Shown one piece after another: positions 19,058 through 27,809 of a DNA stretch of 64,000 nt (its first letter is position 1; the number at the start of each line of letters is the position of its first letter). This DNA is from JAOXRU01 sp965247735 (lineage in GTDB: Bacteria; Bacteroidota; Bacteroidia; Flavobacteriales; Flavobacteriaceae), in the NCBI GenBank assembly GCA_965247735.1, contig CBDFHN010000001.1, positions 744,001 to 808,000 of the forward strand, written 5' to 3'. The position numbers and the translations under genes are program-made. The notes beneath the pieces were generated by a model that saw nothing but the letters and a program-made list of their open reading frames with translations, was not told the DNA's origin and did not search any database.

Positions 19058-19960
19058 ATGAAAAATTACTACTTAAAAGTACTAATAGCGTGTTGCATGG
19101 CTATAAGTATACAAGAGAGCTATGCTCAAAAAAAGACGGATAAGGCATTAAATATTATTGTTTTTGGAGCACATCCAGACGATTGTGATAATAAAATTGG
19201 GGGTACCGCTGCATTGTTCGCAAAAATGGGACATCATGTAAAATTTGTATCTGTAACTAATGGAGATGCAGGTCACTTTGCTAAAGGTGGAGGAAATTTG
19301 GCAAAAATAAGAATTGCTGAAGCTAAGGAAGCTGGTAAAAGATTAGGAATTGATGCTTATACAGTATTGGATAATCATGATGCGGAATTGTTTCCAACAT
19401 TATCGGTAAGACATCAAATAATTAGGGAAATTAGAAACTGGAATGCAGATGTAGTTATAACACATAGACCTGTAGACTACCACCCCGATCATAGGTATAC
19501 TGGAGTATTGGTTCAAGATGCTGCCTATTTGGTAATTGTACCAAATGTAGCGCCTGATACAGCACCATTAGAAAAAAATCCAGTATTTCTCTATTTACAA
19601 GATCATTTTCAAAAGCCTTATCCCTTCCAAGCAGATATAGCAGTAGATATCACTGGTGTATTCGGAACAAAAATGAATGCTTTGGATGCACATAGCTCAC
19701 AATTTTATGAGTGGTTGCCATGGACAGAAGGAAAGTTTAAAAGTGTGCCTACAGAGGAGGGCGAAAAAAGAAAATTTCTAAGTAAAGAATGGTCAAGAAC
19801 CATAAGTCCAGCGGTGAGAGCTTCATTAAAAAAATGGTACGGAGAAAAAAAGGCAAATGCAGCGGTACATGCCGAAGCTTTTGAAATTTGTGAGTATGGA
19901 AAACAACCAACTGATGAAGAAATACGTCAGCTTTTTCCAATGTTAACTTCTAAAAACTAA
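19058..19960 (+). CDS. PIG-L-family deacetylase, secreted, copy 1
   Basis: 300 residues from the ATG at 19058. A Sec signal peptide ends at about ESYAQKK. The zinc-binding AHPDD motif is in FGAHPDDCDNKIGG, and the second signature is DYHPDHR. The family removes N-acetyl groups, typically from GlcNAc-type sugars. A TTG six bases earlier is in frame, but the ATG is the better start. It is followed after two bases by a close paralogue, so the pair arose by tandem duplication. Placed behind SusD, it probably deacetylates the imported oligosaccharide in the periplasm. Confidence 0.87.
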   Translation: MKNYYLKVLIACCMAISIQESYAQKKTDKALNIIVFGAHPDDCDNKIGGTAALFAKMGHHVKFVSVTNGDAGHFAKGGGNLAKIRIAEAKEAGKRLGIDAYTVLDNHDAELFPTLSVRHQIIREIRNWNADVVITHRPVDYHPDHRYTGVLVQDAAYLVIVPNVAPDTAPLEKNPVFLYLQDHFQKPYPFQADIAVDITGVFGTKMNALDAHSSQFYEWLPWTEGKFKSVPTEEGEKRKFLSKEWSRTISPAVRASLKKWYGEKKANAAVHAEAFEICEYGKQPTDEEIRQLFPMLTSKN

Positions 19961-19962
19961 CG

Positions 19963-20853
19963 ATGAAAAAAATATTAATTATAATTTTAGTCATGAATTT
20001 GGGTTTAAATTTATCTGCACAGGATAAAACTCAAACACCATTAAAAATTATTGCTTTTGGAGCACATCCAGATGATTGTGATGCAAAATTTGGAGGGACG
20101 GCAGCAATGTTTGCAAAATTAGGACATAAAGTAAAATTCGTGGCGCTTACAAATGGAGACGCAGGTCATCAAAGTATGGGTGGTGGTATTCTTGGAAAAA
20201 GAAGACGAGAAGAAGCACAAAAGGCAGCTGCTATTTTAGGAATAACTTATGATGTTTTAGATAATCATGATGCGGAGTTGATTCCAACACTTCATGTTAG
20301 GCATCAAGTTATTCGTAAAATTAGAGAATGGGATGCAGATATTGTTTTGGGTTTACGACCAAATGACTATCATCCTGATCATAGAAATGCTGGTATTGTT
20401 GTGCAAGATGCTGCATATTTGGTGATTGTACCAAATGTAACACCAGATACCCCGCCTTTAAAAAAGAATCCGGTTTTTCTTTATATGAAAGATGGTTTTA
20501 AAAAACCATATCCCTTTTCTAAGGATATAGCGGTAATAATAGATGCTATGGTTGATACAAAAATAGAGGCTTTAGCGGCACATGATTCCCAAATGTTTGA
20601 ATGGTTACCGTGGGTAAGTGGAGTCAAAGAAAGTGATGTTCCTAAAGGAAAAACAGCACGATTAGCTTGGTTAAAAAAACACTATGCTGGTCAAAAAACA
20701 TGGACTAATGAAGATAAAGATGCTTTAAAAAAATGGTATCCTTCTATAAATCCAACTACTGTAAAACATATTGAGTTTTTTGAAATTTGTGAATATGGTA
20801 AACAGCCCACTAAAGAAGAGATCAAGCAATTGTTTCCAATGCTTATGCATTAA
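19963..20853 (+). CDS. PIG-L-family deacetylase, secreted, copy 2
   Basis: 296 residues with a Sec signal peptide (LNLSAQDK). The motifs match copy 1: FGAHPDDCDAKFGG, LDNHDAELIPTLHVRHQVIRKI and DYHPDHR, and the C-terminal CEYGKQPTKEEIKQLFPML. The middle region differs from copy 1 by a short insertion. The two-base gap to copy 1 implies one transcript. Having two secreted paralogues suggests two acetylation positions or two substrates. Confidence 0.87.
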   Translation: MKKILIIILVMNLGLNLSAQDKTQTPLKIIAFGAHPDDCDAKFGGTAAMFAKLGHKVKFVALTNGDAGHQSMGGGILGKRRREEAQKAAAILGITYDVLDNHDAELIPTLHVRHQVIRKIREWDADIVLGLRPNDYHPDHRNAGIVVQDAAYLVIVPNVTPDTPPLKKNPVFLYMKDGFKKPYPFSKDIAVIIDAMVDTKIEALAAHDSQMFEWLPWVSGVKESDVPKGKTARLAWLKKHYAGQKTWTNEDKDALKKWYPSINPTTVKHIEFFEICEYGKQPTKEEIKQLFPMLMH

Positions 20854-20898
20854 ATAAATTGTCAGATCAATTGAATTAACACCTTTAGAAATTGAAAT

Positions 20899-20919
20899 AA
20901 TAAATATAGACACATGAAA
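20899..20919 (+). repeat. 21-bp direct repeat, unit 1 (spans start codon of the short ORF)
   Basis: Exact 21-base match to 20991-21011. Both units contain an ATGAAA start, that of the 31-codon ORF here and that of the MFS gene in unit 2. Confidence 0.9.
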
Positions 20920-21009
20920 CATCCATTAACAGAGGATTCTACACATAAGGTAATAACTAATAAGGATGTACCATGCGACCAATTTAATAAAATAAATATA
21001 GACACATGA
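20914..21009 (+). CDS. 31-codon ORF overlapping the MFS permease start
   Basis: ATG at 20914, TGA at 21007-21009; the stop overlaps the permease ATG in an ATGA arrangement. The peptide begins MKHPLTEDST and contains VITNKDV. It has no recognised family. The sequence immediately before the predicted lyase start (23221-23304) would encode a peptide of similar length that also begins MKH and contains MITKDV. It may be a translationally coupled leader peptide or the remnant of a deleted gene bounded by the 21-bp repeat. Confidence 0.4.
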   Translation: MKHPLTEDSTHKVITNKDVPCDQFNKINIDT

Positions 21010-21011
21010 AA
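20991..21011 (+). repeat. 21-bp direct repeat, unit 2 (spans MFS start codon)
   Basis: Exact copy of 20899-20919, 92 bases downstream. The repeat includes the untranslated leader and the first two codons of each reading frame. Confidence 0.9.
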
Positions 21012-22271
21012 GACCACATTTCCAAATCAAAAAGGTATGTACACATTATAGCATTAGTAATGTTAGTATTTTTTGTGATTTCATTTATTACTAATATTCT
21101 TAATTCCATTATTGCAGATGTTAAAGAGAGTTTTGATTTAAGCCTTACCCTTACTGGCTTATTACCGTTCTCTTTCTTTATTGCCTATGGAGTGATGTCT
21201 ATTCCTGCAGGATTTTTATCAGAGAAATACAGTGCCAAACGTTTGCTTTCTATTTCGTTTTTAATAATGATGATTGCTTCCTTTCTCTTTGCATTCTATC
21301 CTAGCTATATTGTTTTTACAGGAACCCTTTTTAGTTTAGGTTGTAGTATGGCAATTTTACAAGTTGTTATAAACCCTATGCTTTTAAAGGCTGGGGGAGA
21401 TGAGCATTTTGCATTTAACTCAGTGTTAGCACAATTGGTTTTTGGATTGGCTTCATTTGCGAGTCCATATTTGTATAAATATATAGTTAATGATGCTAAT
21501 TCTTATGAAGGTAGTATTAACGAAATGCTTAAAAAAATAACACCTCCAGATTTACCTTGGGTTGGTCTTTATATTGTATTTTCAATAATTGCTTTGCTAA
21601 TGTTGGTAGTGGTGTTAGTTTATAAGTATCCTGAGTTTACTATAAATGAAGATGAAAAAGTAGGGAGTAGAGAATCGTATTTAAGTCTTTTAAAAAACAA
21701 ATGGACTTTGCTCTATTTTCTAGGTATATTTTGCTATGTAGGGGCAGAACAAGGAGTTGGAAATTGGATTTCTCAGTTTTTATATGAATACCATAGTCTG
21801 GATCCACAAACTAGTGGAGCAGATACTGTTGCTTATTTTTGGGCAATGTTAACTGTAGGATGTTTGTTGGGCTTGCTACTGTTAAAAATAATGGATAGCA
21901 GAAAACTATTAATTGGGGCAACCCTAATTGCTATGTTATGTTTAGTATTGGCACTTACAGGAAGTTCCCAAATAGCGTTAATTGCATTTCCATTAGTAGG
22001 TTTCTTTATTTCGGTAATGTGGTCAATCATATTTTCTTTAGCGCTTAACTCAGTAAAAACTAACCATGGATCTCTTTCAGGAATTTTATGCACAGGAATT
22101 GCAGGTGGTGCAATTGTACCGCTGATTATAGGTAGTATTGGTGAAATCACAAATTTAAAGACAGGAATGTTTTTCCTATTACTTCCACTGTTGTTTGTAC
22201 TATCCATTGGTTTTTGGGCAAAACCTTTAGTGGTCAATAAAACTATTAGTTTAAAAAAAAGTAAAGAGTAA
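21006..22271 (+). CDS. MFS sugar permease, FucP-like
   Basis: 421 residues with about 12 hydrophobic helices. The N-terminal half resembles the fucose/glucose:H+ symporter group (ITNILNSIIADVKESFDLS, GYG/AYGVMSIPAGFLSEKYSAKR). The first half is followed by a long central loop and a second six-helix bundle. It should move a mono- or disaccharide across the inner membrane. The start overlaps the 31-codon ORF and the ROK gene follows two bases after its stop, which ties uptake to phosphorylation. Confidence 0.85.
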   Translation: MKDHISKSKRYVHIIALVMLVFFVISFITNILNSIIADVKESFDLSLTLTGLLPFSFFIAYGVMSIPAGFLSEKYSAKRLLSISFLIMMIASFLFAFYPSYIVFTGTLFSLGCSMAILQVVINPMLLKAGGDEHFAFNSVLAQLVFGLASFASPYLYKYIVNDANSYEGSINEMLKKITPPDLPWVGLYIVFSIIALLMLVVVLVYKYPEFTINEDEKVGSRESYLSLLKNKWTLLYFLGIFCYVGAEQGVGNWISQFLYEYHSLDPQTSGADTVAYFWAMLTVGCLLGLLLLKIMDSRKLLIGATLIAMLCLVLALTGSSQIALIAFPLVGFFISVMWSIIFSLALNSVKTNHGSLSGILCTGIAGGAIVPLIIGSIGEITNLKTGMFFLLLPLLFVLSIGFWAKPLVVNKTISLKKSKE

Positions 22272-22273
22272 AA

Positions 22274-23107
22274 ATGAAAACAATAATTGGAGTTGACATC
22301 GGAGGAACAACCATACAAGTTGGTACTGTTTTAAACGGTTCTGTGATGTCCGAGAAGGTTATAAAGGTAAATAGTAAGGGTAGCGAAAATGAAATAATTC
22401 AAGATCTTATAGCAGCTATTACTTCGGTATATTCAAAGAATGTATCCGCCATAGGAATAGGTGTTCCTGCTGTTGTTGATCCAGATGCTGGAATTGTTTA
22501 TGATGTTCAAAACCTTCCATCTTGGAAAAAAGTTCCTTTAAAAGAAATAATAAGTTCACATTTTAAATTGCCTGTATTTATTAATAATGATGCCAATTGT
22601 TTTGCCTTAGGCGAACATGTTTTTGGATCAGAAAAAGACAGCAATAATATTATAGGCTTATGTATAGGAACTGGCTTAGGAATGGGTATAATTATAAATA
22701 AACAATTGTATAATGGTGTACTATGTGGTGCAGGAGAAATAGGGATGTTGGGGTATAAGGATAGTATTCTCGAAAAATATACAAGTAGCTTCTTTTTTAT
22801 GAACCACTATGGTAAGCCTGCAAATGTAATGGCTTCATTAGCAAAAAAAGGAGATGCTAAAGCGCTAGAAGCTTTTGCTGTTTTTGGAGAACACTTAGGA
22901 GAAGCTATAAAAAACATTCTTTATATGTATGCTCCAGAGGCCATTATTATGGGAGGTTCTATTAGTAAAGCATTTCCATATTTTAAAAGCTCCATGGAGC
23001 AACACATACAGACTTTTGCGTATCCCAAACAAATAGAAGACTTAAAAATAAAAATATCGAACGAATCTAATTCCGCAATTTTGGGTGCCGCTGCACTCTG
23101 TTTATAA
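22274..23107 (+). CDS. ROK-family sugar kinase lacking the usual zinc motif
   Basis: 277 residues. The phosphate-binding motif is GVDIGGTTIQVG, the catalytic aspartate is in NNDANCFALGE, and the glycine-rich CIGTGLGMG follows. Typical ROK kinases then have GEIGH with a CxCGxxGCxE zinc cluster. Here the segment is GEIGMLGYKDSILEKYTSS, with no histidine and no cysteine cluster. It may be a zinc-free ROK kinase (some exist) or a protein with altered substrate choice. It probably phosphorylates the sugar brought in by the adjacent permease, for example glucosamine or N-acetylglucosamine. Confidence 0.85.
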   Translation: MKTIIGVDIGGTTIQVGTVLNGSVMSEKVIKVNSKGSENEIIQDLIAAITSVYSKNVSAIGIGVPAVVDPDAGIVYDVQNLPSWKKVPLKEIISSHFKLPVFINNDANCFALGEHVFGSEKDSNNIIGLCIGTGLGMGIIINKQLYNGVLCGAGEIGMLGYKDSILEKYTSSFFFMNHYGKPANVMASLAKKGDAKALEAFAVFGEHLGEAIKNILYMYAPEAIIMGGSISKAFPYFKSSMEQHIQTFAYPKQIEDLKIKISNESNSAILGAAALCL

Positions 23108-23140
23108 GTTGCACTCGTGATAAGTATAAAATAAAGCAAG

Positions 23141-23190
23141 CATGCTAAAAAGTTTATCATTCAAGAAAAAGACGATAAACAAATAGCATG
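23141..23190 (+). promoter_or_regulatory. Intercistronic hairpin before the lyase gene
   Basis: Two nested stem segments (CATGCTA / TAGCATG outside, GTTTATC / GATAAAC inside) form one long hairpin. No T-run follows, so transcript processing or stability is more likely than strong termination. Confidence 0.55.
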
Positions 23191-23304
23191 TAATCAATGT
23201 AATAAAAATAATATTGACTGATGAAACATCTATGTGTAAAAGGTTTCTTATCCAAGGAAATGATTACTAAAGATGTGTTAAATCAATTAAAAAAAAAATA
23301 TCAA

Positions 23305-25905
23305 ATGAAAACGAAACTCATTATAGTAATACTGTTTATTAGTTGCTGTCTTACTTTAAGTGCAAGTAATCCTAACCAACTAACTATAAAAATTGAAAAT
23401 AATATTGAAGGAGCACCAATTACTATTGGTATTCCTTTTCCAAAAGGAGCCTTATATTCAATAGATAATGTACGTCTATTAAATAGTAAAGGAAAAGAAA
23501 TAGCGTCCCAAATTACGGAAGTAAATACTTGGCAGCCTGCAGATGATAGTGTGAAATGGATATGGGTGTTTTTCTTTTCAGAAAAATCGTCAGATTATGT
23601 ACTCGAATTTGGTGAAGGTATTACAGCTATACCTGCTAAAGATAGGATAATTTCGACCAATAATATGCGTCCAAGAGGAGGTGTTACTGTAAATACAGGT
23701 CCTTTATCTTTTAGCCTTAATAAAAAGGGAAATGGTTTTTTGGATGAAGTGTATTTAGATGTAAATAAAGATGGTGAGTTTACAGAAGGAGAACTGATAT
23801 CATCTGCTCCAGATAGTAAAAGAGGTACTTTTCTAGATATTTTGGATGATACTGGAATTGATATGTCAAAAGCAAAAATTCATCAGGTTTTTAGAGAAAA
23901 GGGTTCAGGCCCCTTACATGTAATTTTTAGGGTAGAAGGGACTTATTTTTATGATAAAAAAGATAATAATTCCTCACCATTTATAATTAGGATTCATGCC
24001 TATGCAGGAAAATCATATATAAAAGTATTACATACCTTAACATATACTGGAGTTCCAGATAAGCATAAAATTCAGGAAGGTGAACATTATAATATCACTA
24101 CTCAGAATAAAAAAATACTTTCAGAAGAAACTGCTAATGACCCAGGTTGGACACAACCAAATGATCAAATATCGGGTTGTGGACTAACATTAATTTATCA
24201 TTTAGATAAAGAACAAAAAGTACTTACCCCAGTTTATGATGAGAATCCGTTTGTAGAAAACACAGAGAGTCGTATGGTAAAATTTAATGCTTCTATTGGA
24301 GAAAAGATGACTTTGCTTCAAACAGGTCCAAAACAAAATACACCAAAGACATTTTCAACACCAACACTAAAAAATAATGGCTTTGAAGCAAAAATATTAT
24401 GCGATAATTCCTTCATCGAAGAAGTGAAGAAAGCAAAAGGTTGGATAGATCTTTCTGATGCGTCTAAAGGAATCACCATCGGGATAAAGAATTTTTCTCA
24501 AGAATATCCAAAAGGATTGGAAGTAGACCCAAAAACGGGATCAATTACTGGATATATATGGCCTTCTGATGCCGATCCAATGAGTTTTGAAAGAAAACAC
24601 ACAAAAAAAGATGGCGGTATGTTGGGGAATTTTGCTCAAGGTATTGCCAAAACAACAGAGTTTATTTATTATTTTCATGATAAAACCACTGCTGATGATA
24701 TAGATAATGTAATGAATTATTCATTAAAATCACCCGTAGCACATGCATCTCCTAACTGGTATTCAGATTCTAAAGTTTATGGTAATATAGCTCCATATTC
24801 AGAAAAACACCCAGAATATGAAAATGCATTGCAGTATAAATACGATTGGTGGATTTATAATCAAAATTGGGAATCCTGGTATGGTATGTTTGATTATGGG
24901 GATGGAAAAACATATTATTTCAATGGCAAATGGTATATGTGGACTAATAATGAACCGACTATAGATTTTATGTTCTGGACAAATTTTATGAGAACAGGAG
25001 ATCCAAAATATTACTATGCAGCTCAAAACATGAGCAAACACACAATGGACGTTGATAATGTTCATTGGCCAAATAAGCGGAAATATGTAGGTGCAGAAAA
25101 TGATGCTATAGATTTTTGGAATTATGAAGATGAGCAAGAGTCTAGTCCCTATCTCGGTATTGGAAGAAGGCATGCAGAAGAGCATTGGTATGCATTATTA
25201 AGTGCTCACGTTTGGGTTAAAGGTTGGATTTCTTCCTATTATATTACTGGTGATCAAAGAGCGCTAGAAGTAGCTAAAATGACTGGAGATACGTATCTTA
25301 ATCGTATTTGGGGAGATCATGACCTAAGAGGAAGAAGATTGTATTTATCAATCCTAAATTTAGTTGAAATCTATGATGCTACTAAATTAGAGAAATATAA
25401 AAAAGAACTTGATGATAGGGTAAGGATATTGCTTGACTTGCAAAAAGAACAAGGAGGGAACCTTTTACTTGATCGTTATGGATATAGTCAAAATTATGTT
25501 GTTCAAGGACTGTATACATATTGGCAACTAACTCAGGATAAAAAAATTAAAAAAGCATTAGTAGATCATGCGCGTTGGGTGAAGGATGTACCGCCGTATA
25601 ATCATGAAATGGAATCGTATTTGGCAACCATTTACCCACTAGTTATAGGTTATGAATTTACAGGAAATCGGATGTATCTAAATGAAGCTTTTGAAAGAGC
25701 GGAAGTATTAAAAGTAAGTAAACTAAATACAAATTTCAAAAATCAAAAAGAATATAGCGAGGCCTTATTAAAAGTTTCCAATTTGCCTTCAGGCAAAGGT
25801 GGAAGAAAAATATGGAAAATTGATAATGGATTAAGAGTCTTTGGCTGGACCCATGCATTTAATATTCCATATTTGCTGTATTACATGGATGATGTCAAAG
25901 AGTAA
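23305..25905 (+). CDS. PcRGLX/YetA-like putative polysaccharide lyase
   Basis: 866 residues from the ATG at 23305, which starts a clean Sec signal peptide (MKTKLIIVILFISCC). An in-frame ATG at 23221 would add 28 polar residues before it. The first 100 residues (PITIGIPFPKGALYS, DDSVKWIWVFF) resemble the N-terminal RIFT-barrel of exo-rhamnogalacturonan lyase-like proteins. The C-terminal third is an alpha-helical toroid-like region (RRHAEEHWYALLSAHVWVKG, GDQRALEVAKMTGDTYLNRI). The protein should act on a polysaccharide in the periplasm. The family placement is from memory of short motifs; the glycan is not established. Confidence 0.6.
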   Translation: MKTKLIIVILFISCCLTLSASNPNQLTIKIENNIEGAPITIGIPFPKGALYSIDNVRLLNSKGKEIASQITEVNTWQPADDSVKWIWVFFFSEKSSDYVLEFGEGITAIPAKDRIISTNNMRPRGGVTVNTGPLSFSLNKKGNGFLDEVYLDVNKDGEFTEGELISSAPDSKRGTFLDILDDTGIDMSKAKIHQVFREKGSGPLHVIFRVEGTYFYDKKDNNSSPFIIRIHAYAGKSYIKVLHTLTYTGVPDKHKIQEGEHYNITTQNKKILSEETANDPGWTQPNDQISGCGLTLIYHLDKEQKVLTPVYDENPFVENTESRMVKFNASIGEKMTLLQTGPKQNTPKTFSTPTLKNNGFEAKILCDNSFIEEVKKAKGWIDLSDASKGITIGIKNFSQEYPKGLEVDPKTGSITGYIWPSDADPMSFERKHTKKDGGMLGNFAQGIAKTTEFIYYFHDKTTADDIDNVMNYSLKSPVAHASPNWYSDSKVYGNIAPYSEKHPEYENALQYKYDWWIYNQNWESWYGMFDYGDGKTYYFNGKWYMWTNNEPTIDFMFWTNFMRTGDPKYYYAAQNMSKHTMDVDNVHWPNKRKYVGAENDAIDFWNYEDEQESSPYLGIGRRHAEEHWYALLSAHVWVKGWISSYYITGDQRALEVAKMTGDTYLNRIWGDHDLRGRRLYLSILNLVEIYDATKLEKYKKELDDRVRILLDLQKEQGGNLLLDRYGYSQNYVVQGLYTYWQLTQDKKIKKALVDHARWVKDVPPYNHEMESYLATIYPLVIGYEFTGNRMYLNEAFERAEVLKVSKLNTNFKNQKEYSEALLKVSNLPSGKGGRKIWKIDNGLRVFGWTHAFNIPYLLYYMDDVKE

Positions 25906-25984
25906 ATTACTTTGATCAATTTGTTTAAAAACAATACATCGTAGGAGAGATTATTGTTGGAAAATTATTTTTTTAGTTTGATTT

Positions 25985-26031
25985 TTGGGTTAAGTATAAA
26001 ACTAGTAAACAAAGTTTTATGCTTGGCCCAA
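25985..26031. terminator. Bidirectional terminator at the end of the glycan locus
   Basis: A 19-bp imperfect stem (TTGGGTTAAGTATAAAACT against AGTTTTATGCTTGGCCCAA) with a 9-base loop, flanked by A/T runs. It lies between the convergent lyase and small membrane protein genes. Confidence 0.72.
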
Positions 26032-26035
26032 ATTT

Positions 26036-26425
26036 CTATATTGCCTTTTCTTTTACGACCTTGGTTTGAGCTAAAGCTTTTGATTGGCTTACAGCCATCA
26101 CTAAAACAATAATAGCAATAATTGCAATAGTTAAATTTCCTGCTATTGAAATATTAAATGGTCTAAAAATCAATAAAATAGTACTAGCAATAACCCATAT
26201 GTAATCTTGAATAATTATCATTTTTATAGCTTGAGCTCTTTGTTTCTTAATTTCTAATAAAATAGTGAATGCGAAGAAAATTAATCCAATACCAACCACC
26301 CAAAATACGATGGTAGAATTAACCTTAAATAATTTGGCAATTGAATGATGGAAAATGACAAGATTGAGTCCTGAAACTGTTGAGAAGATGGCATTAACAA
26401 GTAGTGCTTTTTGTAGAGTATTCAT
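26036..26425 (-). CDS. Small four-helix membrane protein of unknown function
   Basis: 129 residues, mostly hydrophobic, with about four transmembrane helices (for example TIVFWVVGIGLIFFAFTILL and IWVIASTILLIFRPF). No catalytic motif is visible. It is divergent from the AraC-type regulator 88 bases away, which often indicates control by that regulator. Confidence 0.7.
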   Translation of the reverse strand: MNTLQKALLVNAIFSTVSGLNLVIFHHSIAKLFKVNSTIVFWVVGIGLIFFAFTILLEIKKQRAQAIKMIIIQDYIWVIASTILLIFRPFNISIAGNLTIAIIAIIVLVMAVSQSKALAQTKVVKEKAI

Positions 26426-26513
26426 AAAGTTGTTTTTAAATGTTAAAGCAAGATTAGCATTAGATATAGTTAGATGATTGATATTTTACGCCAATAGTGT
26501 ATTTTAGTGGTAT

Positions 26514-27476
26514 ATGAATATTTCGGCTGCACATGTTTTTAATTTGATTGATTACGCAAAGTATCTTAACATTAATGAATCAGATTTACGAAGCCTTTTA
26601 AAAGATGAAAGCCTTGACCTTTGTAATCCGCAAAATACTGTTAGTGAATTTGAGTTCTTGGCAATACTAAAAACTATAATTACCAACGTTGAATCACCAA
26701 ATTTTGGATTAAATTATGGGTGTTATTTAAATATTAATGCACTAAATTTTATTGTAGAAATATCTCTTAATACATCAAGTATAGAACAGGCAATATTATT
26801 GATACAACAATACCTAAATAATTCGTTCCCGCTTATTACACTTTCGGTAAATAAAAATGATAAACATTTATCTTTGTATTTAGATTCTGCAATAAAAGAA
26901 GTAAATATTAGAGATCATCTTTTAGATGTTGTTTATTGTTTTATTTATAGAGAAATTGAATTGATGTTAGCAGATGAATTTACTCTCTTATTGCAATTAC
27001 CTTATAAAAATCTAAATGAATATTCTATTCAATTGAATGCGGAAATAAGCAAAGGAGATAAACATGAAATTCTTCTAGATAAAGAAGTTCTAAAAGCAAA
27101 TATCAACAAAAAAAGAACAAAAGAAATTGAGCTTTTATTGCCTCAATTTATGGTTATGATCAGTATGAAAAATGATGAATATTCTGCATTTTCTATGCAA
27201 GTACGAAACATGACTTTAAATTTATGCAGACCAGAAATTCCAACATTCGAGCAAGTTTCCAAACAATTCCCTTTAAGTATTAGATCCATTCAGCGTAAAT
27301 TGAATAATGAAGGCCAATCTTTTCGAAAAATCACGGATGAAATTAAAAAGGAACTTTCTTTTTATTTAACGAGTAGCAAGCAAATGAAAACCCAGAGTAT
27401 AGCATACATTTTAGGATATTCTGGAGCAAGTGCATATTTACATGCAGTTAAAAGATGGGGAGATAATAGTAACTAA
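26514..27476 (+). CDS. AraC-family transcriptional regulator
   Basis: 320 residues. The N-terminal region (FGLNYGCYLNINALNFIVEIS) resembles the arabinose-binding-like domain of OruR/ArgR-type AraC regulators. The C-terminal 90 residues carry the double helix-turn-helix: FEQVSKQFPLSIRSIQRKLN and TQSIAYILGYSGASAYLHAVKRW. It probably controls the divergent membrane protein gene. Confidence 0.85.
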   Translation: MNISAAHVFNLIDYAKYLNINESDLRSLLKDESLDLCNPQNTVSEFEFLAILKTIITNVESPNFGLNYGCYLNINALNFIVEISLNTSSIEQAILLIQQYLNNSFPLITLSVNKNDKHLSLYLDSAIKEVNIRDHLLDVVYCFIYREIELMLADEFTLLLQLPYKNLNEYSIQLNAEISKGDKHEILLDKEVLKANINKKRTKEIELLLPQFMVMISMKNDEYSAFSMQVRNMTLNLCRPEIPTFEQVSKQFPLSIRSIQRKLNNEGQSFRKITDEIKKELSFYLTSSKQMKTQSIAYILGYSGASAYLHAVKRWGDNSN

Positions 27477-27809
27477 AATATTTTAAAAACAAGTATAATC
27501 AGCCTTTATGGTCAGCTTATGCACCTTTTGAAGTATGAAAGGTAAAGTGTTTCTTATTATAAATACTTGACATACTGTTTACCTTAGTGTAGTAGTTTAA
27601 CCCCAAACTTATTCGGAAGCCAAACTACCGATCTAATGATGATATTTGTATACCTAGATTAATTCTTCTGCACTGTTTTTACCAATTGTTTTAAAGTTTG
27701 GTAAATTAAACTAGGTATTTCTTTCCAATTAAGGACTATTCAGTTTTTATTAAATCCAATACTATCATATAGTATGTGTTATAATTATTTGCAATAGAAG
27801 TGTTTTGCA
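27477..27809. other. Non-coding spacer
   Basis: 333 AT-rich bases between the AraC gene and the convergent ankyrin gene. No gene, no strong terminator and no repeat shared with the rest of the window were recognised. Confidence 0.5.
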
